From Aquatica leii (lineage: Eukaryota; Arthropoda; Insecta; Coleoptera; Lampyridae): DNA of 64,000 nt. Below, piece after piece: positions 34,467-45,504 of the stretch (within the stretch, counting starts at the first letter, position 1; every line of letters begins with the position of its first letter). Location of the stretch: the NCBI GenBank assembly GCA_035610365.1, contig CM069432.1, positions 230,476,532 to 230,540,531 of the forward strand, read 5' to 3'. The position numbers and the translations under genes are program-made. The notes beneath the pieces are model-generated. The model had not been told where the DNA came from, searched no databases, and saw only the letters and a list, made by a program, of their open reading frames with translations.

Positions 34467-35249
34467 CACATGTAGGAAACTATGAAGTTGTTAGATAGTA
34501 AATATTACAACCGCAAATTTCAAAAAATGTATTTGAATTATACGCGGCATAATATTTTTTACTGTACTACGCAAGTGCAAAAATTTGTTTATATAATTGC
34601 AGAAACCATCTTAGAGACCAGTGGACAGCTGTTTTGTCCTATTTGTACTCCTCAGCACTGGAATACTCTAATGTAGTTTCCACAACTATATAAAACAAAT
34701 TGCCATAGTTTTATCCCATTCGGGTGTTAAATTGATTAATAAATCTGAGGTTAAACGCCATCTCGTAGGAACGGAGCTACGTACGAGTTAATCCACATGT
34801 AGGAAACTATGAAGTTGTTAGTTAGATAGTAAATATTACAACCGTGAATTTCAAAAAATGTATTTGAATTATACGCGGCATAATATTTCTAACTGCACTA
34901 CGCAAGTGCAAAAATTTATTTATATAATTGCAGAAACCATCTTAGAGACCAGTGGACAGCTGTTTCGTCCTATTTGGACTCCTCAGCACTGGAATACTCT
35001 AATGCAGTTTCCACAACTATATAAAACAAATTGCCATAGTTAAACGCCATCTCGTTGGAACGGAGCTACGTACGAGTTAATCCAGATGTAGGAAACTATG
35101 AAGTTGTTAGTTAGATAGTAAATATTACAACCGCGAATTCCAAAAATGTATTTGAATTATACGCGGCATAATATTTCTAACTGTACTACGCAAGTGCAAA
35201 AATTTGTTTGTAAAATTGCAGAAACCATCTTAGAGACCAGTGGACAGCT
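34467..35249 (+). repeat. Tandem repeat, unit about 290-330 bp, 2.5 copies
   Basis: Units begin at cacatgtaggaaactatgaag at 34467, 34794 and 35083 (shown here by its shared core). Periods are 327 and 289 bases: unit 1 has about 40 extra bases (near 34708-34750) containing a second partial segment before ttaaacgccatctcg. Unit 3 stops at about 35249. All three also share cagaaaccatcttagagacc. Identity is above 90% by eye. Small open frames inside (for example 34482-34676 and 34858-35043) repeat with the unit and look like shadows of a satellite, not genes. Confidence 0.8.
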
Positions 35250-35299
35250 GACAGCTGACTGAATGGAAATATAATTTTTCCAAAAAACAGTGAACTATG

Positions 35300-35960
35300 A
35301 AAATTAGATGTCTGTGCAAAAAACCTGAAAAAAATAACGCTAGGTAAATAAAATCCACCTTGAAATGTTTGAAACTGACAGAAGACAACAGGAAAAACAT
35401 ATTTAATGACTTTTGCCAACTGAATTGGAAAGAAAAACATTTATACATTTTGCTACATGTAAAGTCGTCCAGTACTACAAAATAAAAAGATAAAAAGAAC
35501 GGAAACAATTCAAGAAGAACCAACTCATTTATGAACTATTAACGAAAAGATAATGAGATCTTCTAAGTGTGTGTACGCTCATGGAAACTTAAAGAAAAAC
35601 AAACTGAAGAAGGACACATTACTGGTCAGAAAGATAACTAAGCGATTCAAGGTATTGTAGATTAGATAGTTTAAAGGAGTATTTTAACGCATTACCAAAA
35701 ATGGAATTGCACTATTGTCGTTCAACTACGACAAAATTGTATTTCGAGCCTATTTGAAAATCTAAGCAACATTTCTATGAAGTCTACTCCAAAGAATGGT
35801 GTTAAGAAAAACAAACAACTCTGTTTTCAAACAACAAAAAACTAATAACATAGAGAATACGACATTCATCAAGAAAAAAAAGAGTTGAGAAGGATCCTGA
35901 TAAAAATAGTGATAGAATAAAGTGTTATTATGGAGCCGTTCCCCTACGTCCGAAATCAAA
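35300..35960 (+). pseudogene. Broken insect multicopy transposase-like gene (unnamed family, copy 2)
   Basis: Same broad family as the genes at 0.67-2.4 and 59.2-60.2 kb. Near 35345-35480 a frame reads LKLTEDNRKNIFNDFCQLNW, the N-terminal segment found after a Cys-rich start in relatives. At 35664-35800, SLKEYFNALPKMELHYCRST and FEPI (stop) KSKQHFYEVYSKEW match the central part of intact members (HYCR motif). Stops are frequent and the C-terminal DNCxxQNKN region is absent; the next recognisable DNA is a LINE fragment at 36.14 kb. Confidence 0.55.
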
Positions 35961-36138
35961 TATTTCTTCTTTATATTATAAAAATAAACTTGCCGTTCAT
36001 AATTTCTCTATTTATGACAATAAAATTCATTATGCTGATTGCTTCTCTGCACCGAAACCAGTATGCTTACCAATCTGGAAAATCTTATAGCTAGCAATTT
36101 ACCAACTAGTAAGCAGATGCCAAAATGCAATCTAACAC

Positions 36139-37829
36139 AAAGATATTGCATTGAATACTTTTCTAGATATTGAAAGAGCATTTGACAATACTACCTTTTC
36201 CTCAATTATAAGAGCAATGGAGAAAAAAGGAATCACACCTCTAGTCCAAAACAGGGTCGACTCAATGCTCAGAAATCGGACGGTAACAGCAAGGCGGGGT
36301 GTTGTCCTCCTACTGTGGTGCCTCGTCATGGACGGCATACTACAAGAACTAGAAGACCGTGGGGTATTTGCTTTAGGATACGCCGACAATTTCATTATTA
36401 TCACAAACGGGAAGTTTGGGGCAACTGTATCGAACATGCAAAGTGCACTAAACACCGATGGACTATCAGTGAACCCAACTAAGACGGCAATCGTTCCGTT
36501 TACCAAACGACGGAAAACTACCTACGATGTACAGATTCACGCTCTTGATGACAAAAGAAGAAGTCAAATACCTGACTGACTTTCAATGCTCATCTAAAAA
36601 AAGTCACAACGAAGGCCATTAAGCCACATGGAGATTGAAACCCACAATGACCAAATGGTTATATACTGTGGTAACAAGATCTATCATCACATACGGCGCG
36701 CTTGTATGGCGTGAGAAAACCAACCTGAAAAGCACAGCTACAAAGCTAAGCAAAGTACAAAGAATGTTATATCTGCCCACAGCAGCCATGGAAGCACTAC
36801 TTTCACTTCCACCATTACACTTCATTGTAATGATGGAAGCAATACAAGCAGCATACAGGTTGCAGATTAATGAACACACGTTAATTACCGGGAAAAACAA
36901 ACCGGGTATATACAACGTGCTGCGTGAAAAAACAATTAATGGGATCTGACTTCACAAAAAATTATTATATTTTAAATAAATCTAAATTGATAATATCGTC
37001 CCGGGACGAGTGGACAAAAACATTTACCTGGGCGCGGTTAAAAGAACTATCTGATACACAGATGGGACCAAAAATCGCAACGGTACCGAAGCAGTAGTAT
37101 ATGGAGGCAGGCACCATCGGAAGCAATTTTTGCTGACCTTAGGTACATATGCATCCGCTTTTCCAGTTGAAGTTGCTGCTATTGACTGGTGTGTCAGGAA
37201 CATTATCGACTTGAAATCATACGCAAATGGTCCGATATCGATCATGTCTGACAGCCAAGCATCACTACTGGTCCAAGATCGCCAATAATAAAATCCAAAC
37301 TGATTATGGTTTGCATAAACAGTCTGAAAATATTGGCAACTCGCCAACTAGTGCAGCTTATCTGGGTACGAAAAGACCAGAATATAAAGGAAAACCTAAT
37401 GGCGGACGTACTTGCTAAAAAAGGACCCGTTTTCGGAATCGTTTACGAGACCGGAAAAGAAACAATTCGCAGCAAACTTGCAGCGGGGCATAAAAAAACT
37501 ACGGAAAAACTCTTCGGGGATGAGATACACAAAACTTTTTCTTGCAGAGTCACAATCAAACACTCAAACTGCACTAACTTACGGGACTAATAACAGGGCA
37601 CTGCGGTCTTAACAAGCATATGCGTAAAATGGAACTGCAAAGTAGCCCTCAATGTCACGGATGCTTGGAGGATAACGAGACTGCGCAGTACCTGCTGTGC
37701 AAATGCGAAGCATATCAAATGCAACGCACAACGATTCTCGGCAAACCAAAACTAACCGATGATGAGTTGAAAGAGGTCTCTTGGAATAAACTTTTGGAGT
37801 TCATTGACGAAACAGAACTGCTGAGATAG
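36139..37829 (+). pseudogene. LINE-B fragment: reverse transcriptase C-half, RNase H and C-terminal Cys motif
   Basis: 5'-truncated non-LTR retrotransposon. Frame 36151-36579 has FLDIERAFDN, LLLWCLVMDGILQELEDRG and GYADNFIIITNG, where the catalytic YADD is YADN. Frame 36635-36949 is the thumb (TYGALVWREKTNLKST, MEALLSLPPLHFIVMMEAIQ). A decayed RNase H follows: FPVEVAAIDWC, ISIMSDSQASL and LVQLIWV...KENLMADVLAKKG (37080-37440). Frame 37620-37829 ends with CHGCLEDNETAQYLLCKC. RNase H after RT points to the I/LOA/R1-like groups; clade not determined. Frameshifts and the lost catalytic Asp show it is dead. Confidence 0.75.
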
Positions 37830-38109
37830 TAATAAGTCAGAGGTACACAAAAGGATCAAAGAGACACCAGTGCAGGGGCGCTATAAAAGCCACCTCTTAA
37901 ATTAAATTTAAAAAAAAGCATGTACTAGGAAAGGCCAGAATTGTCGTAGACAAAAAACTGGGGAACAAAAGCAAACAAATGAGTTGCAGTACCGTTATCT
38001 TTAACTTATGGCAATAAAAGACTGATTTTTCAGTATCAGATCAATCGCCAATTGATGGCTATGTAATAAAAGTCGTCATGTAACTTTTTGAACAGTTTAC
38101 CGTCAAATC

Positions 38110-38520
38110 AGAAGTTTCGGATTGCAATACTATCGGACACATCTTGTGCTACCACTGACGGCGCAACACCGACATCGACGTTTAGAAATAAATCTCATTT
38201 GGCATTCATCCAAAGGAATGTGAACGCCCGGCGATATGCTAACTAAGTGGTAGAATCCCATATTTTTCTATTTGTTTAGCAGTTGGAAGACCCAGTTTTC
38301 CAGCAGGATAATGCCAGTCCTCACATAGCAAGACACTCTATAGACCGATTCAAAAATGACAATGTTAATCTCTTACCATGGCCACCCAAATCTCCTAACC
38401 TTTCGCTTCTTCAACACGTGTGGGACATTATGGGTAGAAGACTTAGGATAGATACAAGAAACTCTTCGGAATGAATTGCAAGTTGCCTAGGATACAATAA
38501 CTTAAGAGAAAATCGACCAC
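38110..38520 (+). pseudogene. Tc1-type transposase fragment
   Basis: Pieces in order: VLPLTAQHRHRRLE (about 38150-38190), SHLAFIQRNVNARRYAN, and frame 38283-38474 with VFQQDNASPHIARHSIDRFK and LPWPPKSPNLSLLQHVWDIMGRR. Intact Tc1 proteins have SPDLSPIEHLWD; here the conserved Asp is Asn and the third catalytic acid Glu is Gln (LLQHVWD). The N-terminal DNA-binding part is missing and stops occur, so it is inactive. Confidence 0.75.
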
Positions 38521-39178
38521 CTGCTGGAATCAATGCTACGAAGTGTGTGAAACTAATAGGGGGAATTATTTTTGCAACTGCTAGTTGTTTTTAAGACAAT
38601 ATGTTTGATTTACTAGTTTTTAGGTGTAACTAGTCGATAAGTGTTTTATTTACCCTTCTAGAACGGTAAGTACAAAACAGGTAACGTTTAATCTTGAATG
38701 CAACTGACAAATTGTATGCCAACCATTGTGAACTGTGACAATGCTTGAAACCCCAACTAGTTTGAACAAAAAATAAAAAATCCTTAGGCAGCACAAAAAT
38801 AAATAAAAACAGCAATTCAGGTTGAATGAAATTCACTTTCACTACAATTTGATTTAATAACTTAAACGCTTGTAAACATTCAATGTGAACCATAGACATT
38901 AATAAAAAAATAGATGAACATTGCCATTAACTCAATCTATTATTAATGGAATCACGCGCATGTATTACTGATTCTGCGCGCTGTTGCAGCCCGACTCGCG
39001 TGGAAAATTCGAATGAGACTAATAAAATTGAAGCGATTTTTATTGAGGTGAAAAAGAATTAATTTTTTTCTAATCATTTCAACTCGCACATTCTTAGTTT
39101 GCATTTTACCTTCACTAAATAAACAAATTTTTGAATAAATATGTACAATAGTTTTGATGAGGGTATGATCATGATTTA
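38521..39178. other. No recognisable gene
   Basis: Spacer between the Tc1 fragment and the P-like transposase pseudogene; only short random frames. Confidence 0.45.
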
Positions 39179-39179
39179 T

Positions 39180-41540
39180 CACATAAGGTATCGTATCAAA
39201 TATATGCTCCTGCAAGTTTCTAAAGCATGTATCACCCAATAATACATGAGCACAAACATGGAAAAAAAACGATTTTCGGTGATAACTAAAGTTCGTTTTA
39301 GAAATGATCCAGTTTTTCTACGAGTCTGTATAACATTTAGCCCCCCTTGATCTTTCCTCTTCAATAGTAAAAAACCACTATCAACTCTACTATGCTCGCT
39401 TGTTTCTTCCAATGCCTTCACACACTTCTGGCATTTCATCACCTTCTTTGCCGATTTTACCACAAATCCTGCTACGTGGCATACAACATTGTTTGTTAAA
39501 CGAGACAACTTTGTGGGTATATCAGGATAATCATGGTTCTCAAGAGCGGGTGTCACAATCTCTTGGTAGTCCAAAGTGTACTTTTTATAAGAGAAACGTC
39601 ATCTATATTTATTGCATTAACCGCAGTTGTTCCTTTTGTAGCATGTAGTCGAGAACGACACAATTTTTTCGAACTTCCTTTAAATTTTGAACGACTAAAA
39701 GTCGTAGGTAAGTATAAAAAAACTGATACGCAGTTGGATTATTATTCCATCAGTTACGACAACTATAAAATAAAATCCATCTATTAAATAGATAGATAAT
39801 ACAAAAGTAAAACTACTCACCGAATACTGAAAAAAACAGTTCTAAATGATCTTGTGACATTTTGTATAGAAGAATGTATTTCAACGGGCCATTACCTTTT
39901 ATATACTGGTCATAGATGGCTATTAAAGAATAGCCTATAGTCAAAAACTCTTTAATGGGTGTTTTTTTCTTTGTCAGGTGTAGTTCTTTACCAGCACTAT
40001 TTTTTATAGGTTTATTTATTTACAGGTTTCAGTGGAGTTTTGCAGCCTCTGCCAAACGGGTTTCGTGAATTGCATAAATCAAATAATCGATCTATATATC
40101 TGATAAATCTGACAGTTGCTTAGGCATCAGTGAAGAATGGATGTTTCACGTCAATCATTATAATACTCTATTGCACTGGCAACACTATTGCTAAATGTTT
40201 GAGCTGCAAGATTCACTTAAAACAAAAATACATTAAAAAAAACTACTATCAAAAACGATTTTATAAAAAAAACCTTCATTTCTTGTTTCTTCCATTGTAT
40301 ATGTGCTTTTCTTAATGTGGTACCAAATTGGAAGCATTCCTTTTGTTGAAAAAAGTTCTTCGATGTACTTGAAATCAATAACCTTACCTTCAGCATCAAT
40401 AAAATGTCTAAACTTAGACCTATTATTGCGGACTAACTTAAGCATATGACATGCATCAAATAACTTATTTACCATTGCATGGGAGATTTCTGATTGAGCT
40501 TTCTCTAGCATATCAACAGCATTATCAGACACAAGCTGTTTTTTTAACGTGTTGCAGAACACCCTTTAAAGTTTGAATCCAGTCAGTTAATTTATAAATT
40601 CGTTGCTTGGATGCATGTAACTTCCTGCTTACACCTTGTTTTTTGCAACAGTACCATGTGACTTTCCGAGGAGAAAGGCTGTAAGAAACAACGAAAAAGA
40701 ACTGTTAAATTTGTATATGAAATACACAATTAAAAAACGCATTAAACATTTTTTACCATTATGTTTTACTTCAGAAATTTGTTGAATATACTTACCTGTA
40801 ATTACGAAACGTCCTTACTAATCTTCTATTTTTCTTTGGGCTACTGAAATAATTATGACATCAATCTACAAATTAGGCACATATTATCATGTTAAGCAGT
40901 TAAGCACCTTAAACATTCCATTTGCTCTAAATCAATTGAAGAAAACTGACGAATTTGTAGATTTCCTTCACCACTGGTACTCGTAGATGCGACAAGTGCT
41001 TTATATTCTGCTCTTTAAATATAATCTTAAGAATGTTACAAATCAACTATACATACATATTAATACCTATCTACACCATACCCCTCTACAATATGTAGTA
41101 CTTTTTGCTCTATGAGAAATGCAAATTAAGTTGTCTCAACTAAGAAATAAAAACAAATCACTCACTTAACGTCAAATGGCTTAGTAGAAATAGATGAAAC
41201 ACTTTTAGCATGCTCACTAAACTGCAATTTTAAAACAGTCACAGCTATTTCCTTTATATGAAGCTTTTGGCCAACATATTCTAAATCTTTTTGCCGAAAA
41301 TGAAGTGAACATATCGCATTTTTTTCCCGACAGTCTAATAGATGGATCCCTACCAAGGGCTTTGACCAAATTGTCATGCCGACTTGCAGTAAGCCTTAAA
41401 ATAATGTATTATTTCTACAATACATTTTTGCAAATTTGGTATTTTTATGAGTATTTTAGTTATGTGTATTTACCTAAAAAAACAAATTAAGCTCGTTCAT
41501 TTGGCCCACATAGTTTTTGCAAAACGCAACAAGACACTTT
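39180..41540 (-). pseudogene. P-element-like (THAP9-type) transposase pseudogene
   Basis: Reads right to left. Near 41535-41490 CLVAFCKN may be the first Cys pair of a THAP finger. A GT-AG-like gap (GTAAATAC to TTTTAAG) of roughly 80 bases then leads to frame 41377-41162 with AICSLHFRQKDLEYV, the C-x2-H half and hydrophobic end of THAP. The transposase body appears at 40562-40233: LFDACHMLKLVRNNRSKFRH, FKYIEEL. Near 40225-40030 are LAAQTFSNSVASAIEYY and FDLCNSRNPFGRGCKTPLKP, both typical of the P-element family. Frame 39574-39179 has VVCHVAGFVVKSAKKV and a C-x2-C. Frameshifts and stops separate the pieces. Relatives are site-specific DNA transposases or domesticated THAP9; this copy is dead. 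Large gaps (40.57-41.16 kb) hold no recognisable motif and may be introns or insertions. Confidence 0.7.
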
Positions 41541-44133
41541 TTGATCATACAGATATCGATAAGTAAATTAAATAATCAAATAAATTCTGACAAATTTGGC
41601 AGACAAAAAAGGTTATGTTTATGATTTATTTTGTGACAGTACAAATGACCTTAAGTGCGCAGGCTTAGTAATACCGTTGCAAACTCAAATGTGTGTAAAA
41701 TTTCTTAATTCCCGCCTAAATCAGGCGTTTATGACAATTTTTTTTAATACTAATTTCTTTACAGACAACACGAAAAAAGAGATATTTGCACAATAAAGTT
41801 TTTATTTGGATAGTTTACAAAATATAATTTAACGTTTATGAAAGTACCATATTAAGTTTTAAGAGAATGCATCTTTTCACTGACAAAATTTAATACAACA
41901 GTATCGCATCTGCCCGTTTGTAAATAAGATATTGAAGTATTAGAAATAGTGAAAAATTCTGTTTATGAATTTAATTCTTATATTTAATTTTGACAAAATA
42001 CTCGAATAACTCAATAAATCCCTTTGTAAGTTTTTTGCAATTTAAAAAGTTTAAGTATGAAGAGAAATCCAATAGTATCATTTTAATTTCATGTTTAAAA
42101 CTTGTTTTTCAGTTTATTATTATACACAAACGCTTTTGTTTTTATATATTTTGAATTAAAATCATTTAATAATCAAACATGTTTATAAAAATACTTAAAT
42201 GTAAACATTAGAGTTATAGTTTTATCAACATATGTTATTAACATTTTTCTTCAAAAAATAAATAAATGCTTCAGTTTATTACAAACATTCTATCAAACAA
42301 AAAAAAATGTAATTATACAAACGATCATAATAGTTATTAATAATACAAAACAAAGCAAATTAAACTTGAAATAGCATTAATAATAACTAACAAATAAAAT
42401 ACTATTTTAAATTAAAATATATTTTTTACAAAATCAAAAGTTTTGTGATTTATTCTAATTTGATAATATTTATAAAACGCTTTTACTTATATGTAAAATC
42501 TATATAACAAAATATCAATATAACACGAGTTATTTCATTTTATTGTCAAAACAAAACAATTACAACACAAATAACATTGCTGTTATTCACTTACAGTAAA
42601 AATAGTAAGAAACTGAGTACGCTATTTTTAGATATGTATAACAAATTTTAAATCTTTTGAAAAAGAATTAACTTTATTTTAAAAAAAAATTTAACAAAAA
42701 CATAAGCATAAGCATAAGGAAGATTTAAGTAAAAATTACAGTTATTTTGAAAACAGTAAATTTTTAATTATGGTAAAACATTACTCCCAAGATGAAAATT
42801 ACTAGATTAATTTACATATACAACCACTATTCATTTGTTTAAATCCAAATTTTTGTATATGTAATTTACAGTATTTATAAGTGAAGTCATAGTAAACTAG
42901 AATTATTTTATTAAAAGATCAAACATTTGTAATCAAACGTAATATATTTTGTTGTTAGATTTACTAATGAAGTTTACAGGAGTTTACATTATTAATTATT
43001 ATAAAAAATTTAACAAACACAATACCATTTATGTTTTTTTACAATAAACAAAACTAATGTTTTATTCAAACCATTATCAAAATTTTATCTTAATATTTCA
43101 TCTAGATGTTAAAACTATGCAACATAAAAAATTTACTATTATATTTAGAATAACAAATAAAAAGGTGTGACTAGACATGCATCCCTCAAATTTAGGTGTG
43201 AAACTAATATATATTACACAAGCAAAAGTACCATCCGCTGTTATATATGTATACATTAGTTAAATTATTTGTTTCAATGATATTCAACGCCTATATCTTG
43301 TATCTTTAAACAATACAATAATTAGCATATTAATAACCCAAATACCAAGTATTTAGTTCATAATACAATAGTTCACTTGTTACTCTAATATGTCTATTAT
43401 AAATAATTCAAAGAGTTACATATACATACATAAGTCAGTCTTTAGTAACACTGCAATTTAAATCTACTTAAAGTGAAATTATACGTTCTTTTGCAATATT
43501 ATTGATGTAAAGCAATGCGTTATTACTAAAGAAATTAAAGACAGTTGAAGTGTAATGTTAATAAAGTAAACGTGCTAAAATTACAACCTCGCGTCAGATT
43601 TTGACAAGGCATGGCACTTCATCCACCTTTGCAACATGTAATCTGAATATAATACAATATTTGATCCTATTTGAATATGCAAATTTATAACCTGTAAGGC
43701 ATCTTAAGTAAATCAGTGTGCTAAGACGTAGTAGATACAATAGATTTGATCGTTATATATTTTACTAAAAGTAAGTTCAATATATCGTAGATACATTTTT
43801 AAACTATTGTATAGCATTTTAGCATTATTTTATCTAACTTGTAAAATTATTAATTTTGTGGCATCAATTTTGTCTCAATTATACCAGTAAATTTTAATTG
43901 TTTCTAAAGGGATCTAAGTTTTTTCCAGGTGATTATCGTTAACCAATAGTTTTTAGGTTCTGAATATGTGATTAAACAAAATTAAACTATTTAAGCCGTT
44001 ATTTACAAATAATAAAAAAATAATCTTCAAATCTTATTAATATAATGAATATATTGTATTAAATCACATAATTATTATATGGAAAATAACATATTATTTT
44101 TTTTAAGATTATAAAAGTTTGTCAATGTAATTT
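41541..44133. other. Very AT-rich region without recognisable gene
   Basis: Some 2.6 kb of poly-A/T-rich DNA with no motif-bearing frame, tandem array or inverted repeat that I could find. It is probably the pre-insertion neighbourhood of LINE-C. Confidence 0.6.
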
Positions 44134-44156
44134 AATAAATTTTAAAAAAATTCGAA
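44134..44156. repeat. Left target-site duplication of LINE-C
   Basis: A 23-base segment AATAAATTTT...ATTCGAA that recurs at 48737-48759 with a single mismatch (T to A at position 10). The pair brackets LINE-C exactly. Confidence 0.85.
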
Positions 44157-44611
44157 AAGTTCGTGTTTTGAAGGTGATTGAGTGAGGACGTGTTTAATAG
44201 TAGTGCGGAGTTTTGGGTAATTTAAAGTGATTTACAGCAATTAATTTACAGGTGCGTGGTGAGGAATGTGAAGTGGAAGAAAGGATTAGAAGTACAGTTT
44301 TAATGTGAGCAGTAAATAAGTACATTAAAATTATGGATAAGAAGATATAGGTGGCTCAGATAACGTGTGCGAATGCGAGCGGATATCGCGGACTTGTTTA
44401 AAGGTCAAGCGCGCGCTTGTGATAACAGTGAAATACAAACTTTTATTTATATACTTTTCTAATATTTGTGGCGGGCGTTAATTAAATACAGTTAGAAAGA
44501 ATCATAGTAACAATAAATTAAAAAAAAAAAATTAAAAAAAAATTAAATAAATAACTAAATTTAGAAAAAAAAATAAATAATAAATAATAAGTAATAACAA
44601 AAGGGAAAGGG

Positions 44612-45398
44612 ATGAATAAAAGAGAGAGAGAGGAAGAGGAAAAAGAAAGGCAACAAATATTTGAAAGAGGAAAGAAAACAATAAGATCACCAGACATTAA
44701 AAGATATCGGAGGAGAGCGAAGGAAAAACCTCAAGAACAGAAGGAGGAAGGAAAGAAATGGAGGAATTAAAAGAATTAATAAGAAAAATGATGAAACCGA
44801 TGGAAGAAAATATGCAAGGAATCAGGCAAGAAATCAAAGAAATGAAAAAGAAATGGGAGAAAGAGAAAAGAAGTGGGAGAAAGAAAAAGAGAAACTGGTG
44901 GAGAGGATAGAAAAACTGGAGAAAAAGCGGAAGACGAGGAAAGATGGAAAAGAAAGAATAATATTGTGATAAAGGGGTGGAGAAGTGAAAAACCACAAAA
45001 AAGATTTAGCAGTGATGCTGGAAGAAAAATTAAATGTAAAAGTAGAGGTGAAAGAAGTGACAGTAATAAACAAAGAGAAGAAAAATGAGATGGTGGTGGC
45101 GGAAATCGGAGGATGGGAGGAAAAACAGAAGGTAATGGAGGAGAAGAAGAAATTAAAGAATACAAGAATATATACAAGTCACGATTTGACATGGGAGGAA
45201 AGAAGAGTGCAAAGAGAAATAATGAACATAGCGATGGAAAGAAGAGCGGAAGGAAAAAGAGTATGGGTAGGGTACAGAAAAATGGAGATAGACGGAGACA
45301 GATACATATGGAACGACAAGGATAGGGGACTGGGCAGAAAAAGAGAAGAGAAAGTGGGGAACCAAAAGGCAAAAACTAAAGGGCAAAGGGGGTGGTAA
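44612..45398 (+). pseudogene. LINE-C ORF1, coiled-coil RNA-binding protein (frameshifted)
   Basis: Starts MNKREREEEEKERQQ at 44612, then a shift near 44755 to MEELKELIRKMMKPMEENMQ, a Glu/Lys coiled coil that runs through two more shifts to about 44960. After NNIVIKG the frame 44985-45398 carries VEVKEVTVINKEKK, GGWEEKQKVMEEKKKLK, RIYTSHDLTWEERRVQREI and YRKMEIDGDRYIW. The order coiled coil, RRM-like segment, C-terminal domain is that of L1-type ORF1 proteins, which coat the LINE RNA. Three or more frame breaks. Confidence 0.7.
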
Positions 45399-45504
45399 AG
45401 GAGGGAAAGTTGACGAAACGGCAAAGAAAAGGAATAAAGAGAGATGGAAATGGAAAAGAAAAAAAGGGAAAAAAAAAGAAAGTGAGGAAGAAGCACGGGG
45501 GGAG

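Noticed and set aside
34482..35043. Repeated small frames (MYLNYTRHN...)
   Set aside because: They recur only because the DNA is tandemly duplicated; length and start vary between units, with no motif and no codon constraint visible.
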